Assembly: GCA_004015825.1 (NCBI GenBank)
Contig: SAYS01000013.1
Location: 62,001 to 126,000, forward strand
Length of the DNA stretch: 64,000 nucleotides
Direction of reading: 5' to 3'
DNA from: Halovenus amylolytica
Lineage (GTDB): Archaea; Halobacteriota; Halobacteria; Halobacteriales; Haloarculaceae
Shown: positions 1 to 8,119 of the stretch, piece by piece
Position numbering within the stretch: the first letter of the stretch is position 1
Layout of the letters: each line of letters starts with the position of its first letter
Position numbers and translations under genes: made by a program
The notes under the pieces: model-generated
Databases searched by the model: none
What the model was told of the DNA's origin: nothing
Seen by the model: only the letters and a program-made list of their open reading frames with translations

Positions 1-179
1 ACTGCGCCCGCGAAACCGAAGAGACCGACAACGAAGGCTGCCTGCATCGTCGAGATCGCGTTGGCGCCCACAGCTGGCGCGAACGGGGTCGCGCCGCTCG
101 ATCCAGCACCGATAACCCACGCCATAAACAGACTTGCGAGTCCTGCGAGGAGGAACAGACCAACGACTGATGGTTCCAT
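1..179 (-). CDS. pitA: PiT-family inorganic phosphate transporter (N-terminal part, runs off the window)
   Basis: The minus-strand reading begins MEPSVVGLFLLAGLASLFMA and continues through a small-residue segment (WVIGAGSSGATPFAPAVGAN) into AISTMQAAFVVGLFGFAGA. This is the typical first and second membrane segment of haloarchaeal PiT low-affinity phosphate permeases, which move phosphate with H+ or Na+. Only about 59 residues lie in the window; the rest is beyond base 1. The ATG at 179 is preceded by a 476-base upstream region containing a dyad. The phn and PhoU-like genes at the far end of the window are consistent with phosphate handling. The family assignment rests on the N-terminus alone. 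Confidence 0.8.
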   Translation of the reverse strand, partial: MEPSVVGLFLLAGLASLFMAWVIGAGSSGATPFAPAVGANAISTMQAAFVVGLFGFAGA

Positions 180-655
180 TATGAGAGCTTGTGGCGATGA
201 CTAGTCCAGGATTGTCTCACAAGCTTGTGATCGACTGTGTCACTCTCTTTTTGTGAATGCACCGAGGAAGAGACCGCCCAGCGGCGGGGAAGTGCGGACA
301 GTGCCGATTCCGAGAATGATGTGGGACCATTTCCGGTGTTCATCTGATACCAAACCTACCGTGTGGACGGATAAAAGAGTTTGTATAGTAGATCAAATAC
401 TATACAATACTAAATCGCCGCTGTACCCGGATATTGCGTACAAACCGCTGGAAATGGTACAAAATCAGACTGAATTGAAAACACCGAGCATTCGTATTTT
501 GCGTACAATACAATATTCAATTAGCTGGCGTACGATTGGAATGTAGCATCCCCAATACAAACGAACGGCTCTGGTGAAATTCTCAGAACGTGATAGGTTT
601 CGTCTTGTGTGCTAAATACGGGGCGGGAATGTACCATAATCCACTCGCAGCGGAG
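180..655. other. Intergenic region upstream of the phosphate transporter
   Basis: No convincing gene. A 97-codon open frame (253-546, plus) has no recognisable domain, unusual composition and AT-rich content, so I do not call it. The region holds a dyad at 383-405 and two TTGCGTACAA-type direct copies (near 434 and 500), so it looks like control DNA for the divergent or adjacent genes. Confidence 0.5.
383..405. promoter_or_regulatory. Inverted repeat GTATAGTA-N7-TACTATAC
   Basis: A perfect 8-base dyad with a 7-base spacer lies about 200 bases upstream of the phosphate transporter start. The geometry suits a dimeric regulator. The same half-site TACTATAC recurs once at 62797-62804, upstream of the PhoU-type gene. 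The link to phosphate control is inference. Confidence 0.45.
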
Positions 656-2845
656 TTACGTAGCTATAGGCAATTGAACGATGAAGATCGTTCCTTCGGG
701 ATCGTTGTCTGTGACCCGTACATCGCCGTCGTAACTCTCGACAAGCGTTTGCACTAGATACAGACCAATACCTGTTCCCTTGCTGTTGAGTCCTTTTTTA
801 CCCCTCCCGAAGATATCTACCTCCTGTTTGTCGGGCACACCCGGACCATTATCGGCAACACATAGTTGAACGGTGTCGGTACGAACTTCCACGCCAACAG
901 TTACCTCTGGTACCGGTTTGTCATTGTGCTGGATCGCGTTTGTCAGTAGGTTCCGAAAGACCGACCCAAGCATCTCGTCGGCCAGTACGTCCACTGCAGG
1001 AATATCCCCTTCAATAGTAATGATAGCCTCTGAGTACGCTCCTTGGACCTCATCCAGCTCAGTTGTGAACGAACTCCGAAGGGGTACCTGCTCTTGGTTG
1101 TCCTCGCTCGTTAACATCACGTCGGTTATTTCTCGTGCTGTCCTCGTCAGTTCCACAGCCTGGCCCGCACTCTCCTGAATCGTCTCGACATATTCGTGCC
1201 TGTCACTCCCCTGCTCAGTGTGCTCGGCAAGCAAGTCGGCATACGCGGTCACCAGTTGGAGGTCGTTACGGATATCATGACGAACCACCTGATTTACTAT
1301 TTCTAGGTTGTCACGCTGCTCTTCGATGCGCTGTTCGTACTCTTTACGCTTGGTAACATCTCGGCTGCTCACGAGAATGCCTTCGATCCGATCTTCGTCC
1401 AAATGATTTCGCAGTGTGGACTCGATCCAGCACCAGGACTCATCAGCCCGTCGGAACCGAGTCCGTACCGTCTGAGTCTCATCAGGATTTTCGAGAACAT
1501 GTTCGATGGCATCGGCAACAGCCTCGCTGGTTTCCGGTGGCTGATACGCAAACCCACTGTTGCCAATCAATTCTGTCGGTTTATATCCTAGCACCCGTTC
1601 AACAGTCGGACTGACATACGTGATCGTTCCATCAGGAGCAATGATGGTTGCGACATCGGTTGAATTTTGAATGATTTGCCGGGCTCGCATTAATTCCTGT
1701 TCACGCTCTTTGATGTGGGTAATATCTCGGAGCGTCCCAACGGACCCCTCGAAACTGTCTCCCTCGTAGGGTAGGACGCCCATGTGATCTTCACAGATGA
1801 TTGGATCACCGTCGTGGGGTTGAATCGTCACTTCGAACGTGACTCTGTGTGGGCCGTCACTGGACAGCACTCGTCCTAACTGGTGTTCTGCTTGTTCGAC
1901 TGCCTCCTCGTTTTTGATCAGCGATGGCGTGTTTCCGAGAATCGTCTCCCGGTCGTAGCCCACCATTTCGACGAATTGGTCGTTGACGTAGGTGAACTGT
2001 CCCCCCTCATCAAGCACGTACACCGCGTCGGTGAGCGTGTCGATGATTGTCTTGTACTCTTCCAGTTCCGTTTGCAGGTGCTTGCGGTCGGTGATGTCGT
2101 TTCCGGCTCCGCGGAGCTTCGTTACTTCCCCGTTTTCGACGACCGAAGTGATTGTTATGTCGATAAAACGTTCGTCGCCATTCTTCGTTTGCAGTCGCCA
2201 TATGTCGTGTACGTCTTCGCCGGTTTCGAACGCCTCTGTGAGTGTTTGTTTGATATTTTCGCGGTCGTCCGGGTGGAACAGTTCTATGGCTTCTCCGAGT
2301 GGATATTCGAATTTGTCGGGACGGCCGATGAGTCGTCGGGTGCCAGCGGTCAGCAGGACAGTATCGTTCTCTCTGTCGAATTCAAACCCGCCGGTGTCGC
2401 CGGCGAACTCTGTGAGACGCATCAGTTGTTCCTGTCTGTCGGCTCGGCGCGCTTCGTGTCGTGCATGGACCGCATTACGAATCCGGTTGGCCAGGAGTTG
2501 GTACCGTTCGGAACCCGATCCCTTTTGAAGATAGTCCGTTACGCCCGCGGCGATCGCATCACTGGCGACGGCTTCGCTGCCCTGGCCGGTAAAGAGAATA
2601 AAGGGGAGATTCGGATACGCTTCTCGGACAGCCTGCAAAAATTCTAGACCATCCATGCCGGGCATATTGTAGTCCGAGACGACACAATCCGGTTGGTAGT
2701 CATTTATAATAGTAAGACCGTCATCGGCACTGGTGGCTGTCTCAACACTGAGTTGATCGGCCTCGCGTTCAAGCAATGTTTCACTCAGGGCTGTGAACTC
2801 GGGATCATCATCTATATGTAGTACCTGAATCTCTCCCTGTTCCAT
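656..2845 (-). CDS. Hybrid response regulator / PAS / histidine kinase
   Basis: A 729-residue cytoplasmic signalling protein. Residues 1-125 form a receiver domain with acidic residues in HIDDD, phospho-acceptor D58 in SDYNMPGMDG, and the switch motif LFTGQG. Three PAS/PAC modules follow (about 145-255, 260-385, 388-505), each ending in a PAC-type motif such as RDITDRK, RDITHIK or RDVTKRK. The H-box is VVRHDIRNDL (about 540). The ATPase domain has the N-box NLLTNAIQHND, DNGPGVP and GTGIGLYLV. There are no membrane segments, so it probably senses a soluble signal, redox state or light through PAS domains. It stands alone, without a partner regulator nearby. The input ligand cannot be read from sequence. 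Confidence 0.93.
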   Translation of the reverse strand: MEQGEIQVLHIDDDPEFTALSETLLEREADQLSVETATSADDGLTIINDYQPDCVVSDYNMPGMDGLEFLQAVREAYPNLPFILFTGQGSEAVASDAIAAGVTDYLQKGSGSERYQLLANRIRNAVHARHEARRADRQEQLMRLTEFAGDTGGFEFDRENDTVLLTAGTRRLIGRPDKFEYPLGEAIELFHPDDRENIKQTLTEAFETGEDVHDIWRLQTKNGDERFIDITITSVVENGEVTKLRGAGNDITDRKHLQTELEEYKTIIDTLTDAVYVLDEGGQFTYVNDQFVEMVGYDRETILGNTPSLIKNEEAVEQAEHQLGRVLSSDGPHRVTFEVTIQPHDGDPIICEDHMGVLPYEGDSFEGSVGTLRDITHIKEREQELMRARQIIQNSTDVATIIAPDGTITYVSPTVERVLGYKPTELIGNSGFAYQPPETSEAVADAIEHVLENPDETQTVRTRFRRADESWCWIESTLRNHLDEDRIEGILVSSRDVTKRKEYEQRIEEQRDNLEIVNQVVRHDIRNDLQLVTAYADLLAEHTEQGSDRHEYVETIQESAGQAVELTRTAREITDVMLTSEDNQEQVPLRSSFTTELDEVQGAYSEAIITIEGDIPAVDVLADEMLGSVFRNLLTNAIQHNDKPVPEVTVGVEVRTDTVQLCVADNGPGVPDKQEVDIFGRGKKGLNSKGTGIGLYLVQTLVESYDGDVRVTDNDPEGTIFIVQLPIAT

Positions 2846-3209
2846 CGTCTAACCATAATTTTATTTCGTTAGTGATAGGAGTTTTGTAGCAGTATCAAAG
2901 TTTGATACGGCAGGCTATAGATTATTGCCGATAGCTTTGTCAAGGTTAGAGTATACCAGTAAATCTCGACAGCTTATTTAATTATTTAATTCCGAGTTGT
3001 GGGGGACAGCAGTAATTACTGACAGAAACCAGTGATGCACTCCCGCTCTGTATCGGTCGTTCCCCTGAATCATCTACGGAAACTATCACGAGTCGAGCGA
3101 CGAATAGAACGCGCATACGTAGCACGGTGCACTCGCAGTGAACAGGGGTCGTGATTGATCGATACGGAGTGGACTGTGTCCCCGAGTCAACTACCCAACC
3201 CGACTTCAC
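2846..3209. other. Intergenic region with a 17-base palindrome
   Basis: AT-rich DNA upstream of the hybrid kinase. It contains the palindrome GTATCAAAGTTTGATAC at 2892-2908, about 50 bases upstream of the kinase start, a plausible operator. From 3000 to 3209 I see only the decayed flank of the TnpB remnant; no supported gene. Confidence 0.45.
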
Positions 3210-3824
3210 TTACCCTGACGGGTTCGTTCGTGGAGGGCGGTGCTCGTCTATGAACTCGGTCTCGAACCTATCCGGGTGGGCGGTAAACCCGCCCTTCGGC
3301 TTCAGTGTTCCAGACTTTAGGGCAAGCTGACTGTTGCCCGTCCGCCGAGGCGACTGTTGGCCCCGACGGACATACCGCAATCCGATGTTCTTCCCCGCGT
3401 TGTAATCCGCATTCGCTTTCGACCCGTAGTTCAAACACCGGAAGTCGTTGCGAATCGGGCGATTCTCGTCCGCCGTAAATCCACACTCGGCACACCGCTT
3501 GGATGTGTACGCCGATCCAACTTGTTTCACCGAGACACCGACCGATTCGGCTTTGTACTCCACCTGCTCGGAGAGTGTTCGGAACGCCCACTTGTGACCC
3601 CACGACGCGCCTGTTCGGTTGCGGATATGGGTTCGGTCCTCGAACGCGATCACGTCGCACTCGTATCGGAGCGCTTCCGCGACGATGGCGTTTGACGCCC
3701 GATGAAGCACATTACGGACGTAGCGAAGGTCGCACCCACTCGATTCTTCAAGCGTTCGGTGTGCGCTTCGCGTCCCGGTCTGTTGGAGTCCGGCGCGTCC
3801 GTTCTCAAATTCGCGGAGGTTGTG
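3210..3824 (-). pseudogene. TnpB remnant (IS200/IS605-type), C-terminal half
   Basis: Homology to haloarchaeal TnpB begins upstream of the first start codon: just after an in-frame TAG at 3825-3827 the frame reads LREFENGRAGLQQTGTRSAH, then RTLEESSGC and LHRASNAIVAEALRY. The RuvC-II glutamate (IAFEDRTHI) and RuvC-III aspartate (ADYNAGKNIG) remain. The N-terminal half with the first catalytic aspartate is missing. The zinc knuckle is damaged: CAECG is intact, but the second pair reads FRCLNYGS, so the fourth cysteine is lost. It is a dead transposon-associated nuclease. The palindrome at 3832-3845 abuts its broken end. Confidence 0.85.
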
Positions 3825-3831
3825 CTACTCG

Positions 3832-3845
3832 TACTGCCGGCAGTA
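3832..3845. repeat. Palindrome TACTGCCGGCAGTA
   Basis: A perfect 14-base palindrome directly at the truncated end of the TnpB remnant. The 14-mer GCCGGCAGTATCAC here (3836-3849) recurs exactly at 45482-45495 as the right arm of an inverted repeat. This suggests a shared mobile or regulatory sequence. Confidence 0.5.
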
Positions 3846-3981
3846 TCACTCGCACCCCTCGTTCGGTGAGGAAGGTGACTCCGCGCTACCGCATCAGTTG
3901 AATTGATGGGCTACCTCGTCGAGAAGGGTCTGGAGATCACAAACCAATATACCTTTGACTGTTATCTTGTATCAAACAGCT

Positions 3982-4668
3982 ATGGCACTCGTCGCCGAGT
4001 TCGATATCACCTGCGAACAGCTTCCGTTCGTTCCCGTTGCCCGGACGCTTCCGGACGCGACACTGGTACTCACGCTCCAGTTCAACCACGACGAACTCCC
4101 GCTGTTTGTCCTCTCGGTGACCGACGGTAACCGAACGACGGTTGAGGAGACGTTCGACGACCTCCCTGTCGTCGGCGAGTACACCGTGCTCGGTGAGGCA
4201 GGCGAGACGCGCCGCTACCAGATTATTCCGGGACGGTCGCTAGAAGAGCATCTCGGCGCACATATCGACGACTTGTCCGGACTGGAGGCACTTGCAACGA
4301 CAGATGCCATCATCGAACGCATCGAGGTGCTGCCGATGGGGTGGCGCCAGTCAGGCTGGTTTGCCCACCGTGAAGCGTTCCACGAATTCCGGGAATTCTG
4401 GCAGCGAAACAGCGGCTTCCACCTGCACCGACTCACCAAAGCGGGTGACGCCGAGCCACCCGGGGATGGGCTGACCGACCGCCAGCAGGAGGCACTCCGG
4501 ACGGCTTACGAACTGGGTTATTTCGACATTCCACGGAGCGCCTCGCTGGAAGACGTTGCTACACAGTTGGATATCTCCGCGTCATCGGTGTCCGAACGGT
4601 TACGCCGTGCCCAGACCCAACTCATTGAGGAGACGGTGGCAACCACGTGGCCACCACTACCCGACTGA
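3982..4668 (+). CDS. HTH-10 (bacterio-opsin activator-like) transcriptional regulator
   Basis: The product is about 228 residues, starting MALVAEFDITCEQLPF. I prefer this ATG to one nine codons upstream because family members begin at this beta strand. The N-terminal two thirds form the Bat-type sensor domain. The C-terminus has the HTH-10 signature: LTDRQQEALRTAYELGYFDIP, a SASLEDVATQLDISASSVS-like helix-turn-helix, then SERLRRAQTQLIEE. Such proteins bind DNA and respond to unknown ligands. It lies 63 bases upstream of an ABC exporter on the same strand, so it probably controls that exporter. Confidence 0.9.
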   Translation: MALVAEFDITCEQLPFVPVARTLPDATLVLTLQFNHDELPLFVLSVTDGNRTTVEETFDDLPVVGEYTVLGEAGETRRYQIIPGRSLEEHLGAHIDDLSGLEALATTDAIIERIEVLPMGWRQSGWFAHREAFHEFREFWQRNSGFHLHRLTKAGDAEPPGDGLTDRQQEALRTAYELGYFDIPRSASLEDVATQLDISASSVSERLRRAQTQLIEETVATTWPPLPD

Positions 4669-4731
4669 GACTGGCTACCAAGATACTTAAACGGCCTCAC
4701 AAATTCGAGAATAGCCTACCCGATAGCCGAT

Positions 4732-5814
4732 ATGACGGGTAACTTGCAGATGGCAGTACAACAGTCATCACCTCGGACCAATCGCACAGTACCGACTCAA
4801 GAGAATGATCTCGCTATCGATGCAGACAACGTCCACGTCACCTACGACGATGGGACCGAAGCCGTCCGCGGCGTCAGTCTCGACGTTGCTGAGGGCGAGT
4901 TCCTCGGCTTTCTCGGCCCCAACGGGGCCGGCAAGACGACCACGATCCGGACGCTGGTGACGCTGCTGTATCCCACCGAAGGGTCAGTCAGTATCAACGG
5001 CTACGACACGACGACCGAGCCCCAGGCCGTCCGTGAGTCCATCGGCTACATGGCACAGGAGACCAGTATCGATCTTGAACTCACGCCCCGCGAGAATCTC
5101 CGCATCGCGTGTGAGATGTACGGTGTTCCGAGTGACGAACGGAACGAGCGCATCGAAACCCTGCTTGATCTCGTGGACTTACACGACGTCGCAGACAAGC
5201 GAGCGGAGACTTTCTCTGGCGGGATGCAGAAGCGTCTCGACACTGCGACCGTTCTCGTGCACCGTCCGCCAGTGGTGTTTCTCGACGAACCGACCACTGG
5301 CTTGGACCCCGAGGCACGCCTCCGGGTCTGGGACTACTTCGAGAAGATCAACAGCCGTGGAACGACCGTGTTCCTGACGACACAGTATCTCGAAGAAGCC
5401 GACCGACTCTGTGATCGGGTAGCCGTGCTCGAAGACGGCCAGATTATCGCCGAGGGAACACCCGAATCGCTGAAAGATACTGTCGGAAGAGATACGCTTA
5501 CTGTCGCCTTCGAGCAGCCAACTGACCGGCAAAAACGCCGTGTCATTGAGGCCGTCCGTGCTGTCCAAACACTCGATGACGCGACTGTCGAATCTACCCC
5601 GTCTGGCCTCGCTGTTCACGCCCCCGATGTCACGAGAGCAGCGACAAGCGTTTTCGAGGTACTTACTGACGCAGATGTGGCAATCAGTGCCTTCGATGTC
5701 GACTCTCCAACACTTGACGACATCTTTCTCTCGCTGACTGGTGACGACGAGAGTGCTGCTGTAGAGAGCGAGATAGACAGTACCCGTGCAGCTACCCAGG
5801 AGGTGCCCCGATGA
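4732..5814 (+). CDS. DrrA-type ABC transporter ATP-binding protein
   Basis: A 360-residue ATPase with Walker A GPNGAGKTTT, signature FSGGMQKRLD, Walker B VVFLDEPTTGLDPEAR, and the usual switch histidine region replaced by the DrrA-style TTQYLEEADRLCDR. A DrrA-type C-terminal domain follows (about 240-340) with the hallmark SPTLDDIFLSLTG. It should power the ABC-2 permease whose gene overlaps its last codons (ATGA at 5811). This type of exporter moves drugs, lipids or other hydrophobic compounds; the substrate is not readable. A paralogous pair sits at 43262-45213 on the other strand. Confidence 0.92.
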   Translation: MTGNLQMAVQQSSPRTNRTVPTQENDLAIDADNVHVTYDDGTEAVRGVSLDVAEGEFLGFLGPNGAGKTTTIRTLVTLLYPTEGSVSINGYDTTTEPQAVRESIGYMAQETSIDLELTPRENLRIACEMYGVPSDERNERIETLLDLVDLHDVADKRAETFSGGMQKRLDTATVLVHRPPVVFLDEPTTGLDPEARLRVWDYFEKINSRGTTVFLTTQYLEEADRLCDRVAVLEDGQIIAEGTPESLKDTVGRDTLTVAFEQPTDRQKRRVIEAVRAVQTLDDATVESTPSGLAVHAPDVTRAATSVFEVLTDADVAISAFDVDSPTLDDIFLSLTGDDESAAVESEIDSTRAATQEVPR

Positions 5815-6728
5815 GTCCCGAAATCGAGGGCGACGAAGTTTCCGAACGATCCGTCACGCAAAAATCGTCAGGAAATAATGCCGTTGTTGACCTTCGTATC
5901 AGCTTCAAGCGCTGGCTGGTCAAAACATCGCGCAATCCCTACGTCACGTTTACGTCGCTGGTCCAGCCCGTCATTTTCTTCGTTCTGATGGCAGAGGTAC
6001 TGGGCGCTGTCGCTGCTGGCGCACTGACACAGGCAGTTGGTGGGAATATTCACTACGTGACCTACCTCACGCCCGCAATTATGATCCAATCTGCACTCGC
6101 TGCGGCCGCTGTCTCGGGTATCGGACTCGTCGACGACATGGAGACAGGAATGTTCGACAAGACGCTCATCTCACCGATGGGGCGAGGCGCCATGTTCGTC
6201 GGGAAACTCTTGTCAGAGCTTGTTCGCATCATCATTCAGACGCTCGTGATCCTCGCGCTTGGTTTTGGCCTCCTGTGGATGAAGACTGGTGGATCTATCG
6301 GGAGTTACATCCAAACCGGCCTGGCCGGGATGCTGGGTATCATCGCGGTCACGGTCATCTTCGCTGGCGTCTTCATGGCGTACTCGAACATCGTTGCGCT
6401 TGTGACACGTGATCGTGAGGCCACGATCATGATTGCGAACCTACTGACATTCCCGCTGCTGTTTATCTCTAGTGCCTTCGTGCCCTTGGACGTGCTGCCG
6501 AACTGGATTCAGACCCTCGCTATCGTGAATCCGATAACCTACGGTGTCGATGCCATTCGCGCACTGATGCTTGGGCAGGATGTGTTTTCAGTGTTCGAGA
6601 TTACGGTGTTTGGAGGTCTCTGGAACACAGTTGTCCCCGCTGTTGCTGTGCTGATCGGATTTCTCCTTGTGCTTGGGTCCGTCGCTGTGCACCTCCTCAA
6701 CAACGCTTCCAAAACTGAAGTACAGTAG
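5811..6728 (+). CDS. ABC-2 type transporter permease
   Basis: A 305-residue membrane protein with a cytoplasmic N-terminal stretch followed by about six hydrophobic segments. It carries typical ABC-2 permease motifs: RNPYVTFTSLVQPVIFFVLM near the first membrane helix, GMFDKTLISPMGRGAMFVGK in the loop, and NPITYGVDAIRALM near the C-terminus. Its start overlaps the stop of the ATPase gene by four bases, so the two are translationally coupled subunits of one exporter. Confidence 0.92.
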   Translation: MSPEIEGDEVSERSVTQKSSGNNAVVDLRISFKRWLVKTSRNPYVTFTSLVQPVIFFVLMAEVLGAVAAGALTQAVGGNIHYVTYLTPAIMIQSALAAAAVSGIGLVDDMETGMFDKTLISPMGRGAMFVGKLLSELVRIIIQTLVILALGFGLLWMKTGGSIGSYIQTGLAGMLGIIAVTVIFAGVFMAYSNIVALVTRDREATIMIANLLTFPLLFISSAFVPLDVLPNWIQTLAIVNPITYGVDAIRALMLGQDVFSVFEITVFGGLWNTVVPAVAVLIGFLLVLGSVAVHLLNNASKTEVQ

Positions 6729-6771
6729 CATCAGTTTACCGCGGCATCCCGCTTTTGATTCGTGGTAAATC

Positions 6772-6788
6772 GCCTCGGGGTCAAGCCC
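6772..6788. repeat. 17-base sequence repeated in inverted orientation at 26839-26855
   Basis: GCCTCGGGGTCAAGCCC here matches exactly, on the opposite strand, the string at 26839-26855 in the origin repeat region. It lies between convergent genes. It may be the end of a vanished IS200/IS605-type element; no transposase remains beside either copy. Confidence 0.3.
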
Positions 6789-6948
6789 CATGGCGTTCGT
6801 GTGGAACCGTCTGTAAATCTTCTGTGAACCGGTTTATGAGACGCTATTTACCAACGAGAAGCGATGAGACAGTCCAAAACGTGAGATACGCCCACGATGA
6901 GAACGGTTCTATGACACACTCTGTAAGAGTTAAATCCGAGAGTTGCTG

Positions 6949-7803
6949 TCAGAACCATTCGCGGGCCTTCAGGCGAGCAGTTAACTGTATACTCTTTCGA
7001 ATTCCGCGGCGGACGACACCGCCTGAATTCGGCACACCCTCTCCATCTTCGTACTCAAGTCCACGGACGACCGTAACGGGGATCTGTTCGTCCGCCTGTC
7101 CGAACAGCAGTGCCGATCCGGCAGTGAGTTCGTCTGCGACGAGGTCAACGCCGCCAACCTTCGGTCGACCATACAGGTCTGTTTGTCCAAAGTTGCTATC
7201 GATGGCTTCGATCCCTGAGCAGCCGATCGCCAGATCCATCGAACCTGGGCCGGCAATTTCCGAGTCGGCCAAGACGACAGCCACATCTGCGCCTGTCTGT
7301 TCCTCGATTCCCTCACGGAGGCGGCGGGCACTCTCATCGGGCGCTTCCGGCAGCAACGTCATCATCCCCTCCGGACTGTTTGACCAATCGACACCCGCGT
7401 TCGTACAGAGTCTCCCGTTACGCTCGGTCACGAGCATCGCTGGGACGTCATCGAGTGCTTGCTGCGCCGCCTCGGGGTCGACAGCGTGTTCCAACAGCAG
7501 GTCTTCGCCGACCGCTGCGATCGGGATCGCACCGATGACCTCGCTTTCATCGTAGATGACGGCCACTTCCCGCGGATCGATGCCGGTGATATCGGCCACT
7601 CGGTGGTCGCGGTCGGTAACTTCGACCTCGTTGGCTTCGACAAGCCGGTTCTCGGCGAACGATACGACCTTCGCGGTGACGACGACGACGTCACCGTCTG
7701 CCAGGGGATACTCTTCAGCCGTCGTTTCGACGATTCGGTCGACGAGGTCGTCGTCTGGCTCGACTCGTCCAATATCTAGTCCATGGAACGTTAATTCCGT
7801 CAT
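6949..7803 (-). CDS. cofE: CofE-like coenzyme F420-0:L-glutamate ligase
   Basis: A 284-residue protein from the ATG at 7803 (MTELTFHGLDIGRVEPDDDL). The family adds glutamates to coenzyme F420 with GTP. Family-typical segments include LADGDVVVVTAKVVSFAENR, GIDPREVAVIYDES, LCTNAGVDWSNSPEG, VVLADSEIAGPG and an NFGQTDLYGRPKVGGVDLVA-like segment. Longer upstream reading has no similarity and is rejected. The partner gene upstream is a broken M20 peptidase rather than another F420 gene, so this may be a specialised paralogue; a main cofE elsewhere in the genome is possible. Confidence 0.85.
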   Translation of the reverse strand: MTELTFHGLDIGRVEPDDDLVDRIVETTAEEYPLADGDVVVVTAKVVSFAENRLVEANEVEVTDRDHRVADITGIDPREVAVIYDESEVIGAIPIAAVGEDLLLEHAVDPEAAQQALDDVPAMLVTERNGRLCTNAGVDWSNSPEGMMTLLPEAPDESARRLREGIEEQTGADVAVVLADSEIAGPGSMDLAIGCSGIEAIDSNFGQTDLYGRPKVGGVDLVADELTAGSALLFGQADEQIPVTVVRGLEYEDGEGVPNSGGVVRRGIRKSIQLTARLKAREWF

Positions 7804-8119
7804 CAGTTTAATGTCGGAAACAACACACTTCAACGCTGGGCTTATTGCATATCGATGGGAATCAACGGGATTTTTTCGAGATGCGTTCAACATCCTTGCT
7901 GAGCAGTTAGATAACAAAAAACAGTGTGAAATCAACGGTAGCTGACGGCTGCATACATCCTCTGCATGCAGCACCCAGTTCCGATCAGCTCCGGAGTATT
8001 TCAACGAGGCCAAACGAACAGCGCACCCACGATGGCCGAATTCACTAACGTGAAGACACGGAAATTGACATCCTTGCAGGGCTGAAACGCCACTACGTTC
8101 TGGTGAGGGATGCGAGCAG
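7804..8119. other. Gap between cofE-like gene and M20 peptidase
   Basis: About 316 bases with no supported gene on either strand. The open frames are low-complexity shadows without family features. It probably carries the promoter for the cofE-like gene. Confidence 0.4.

Noticed and set aside
253-546. 97-codon plus-strand open frame before the hybrid kinase
   Set aside because: No domain, AT-rich and not haloarchaeal in composition; it overlaps a regulatory dyad.
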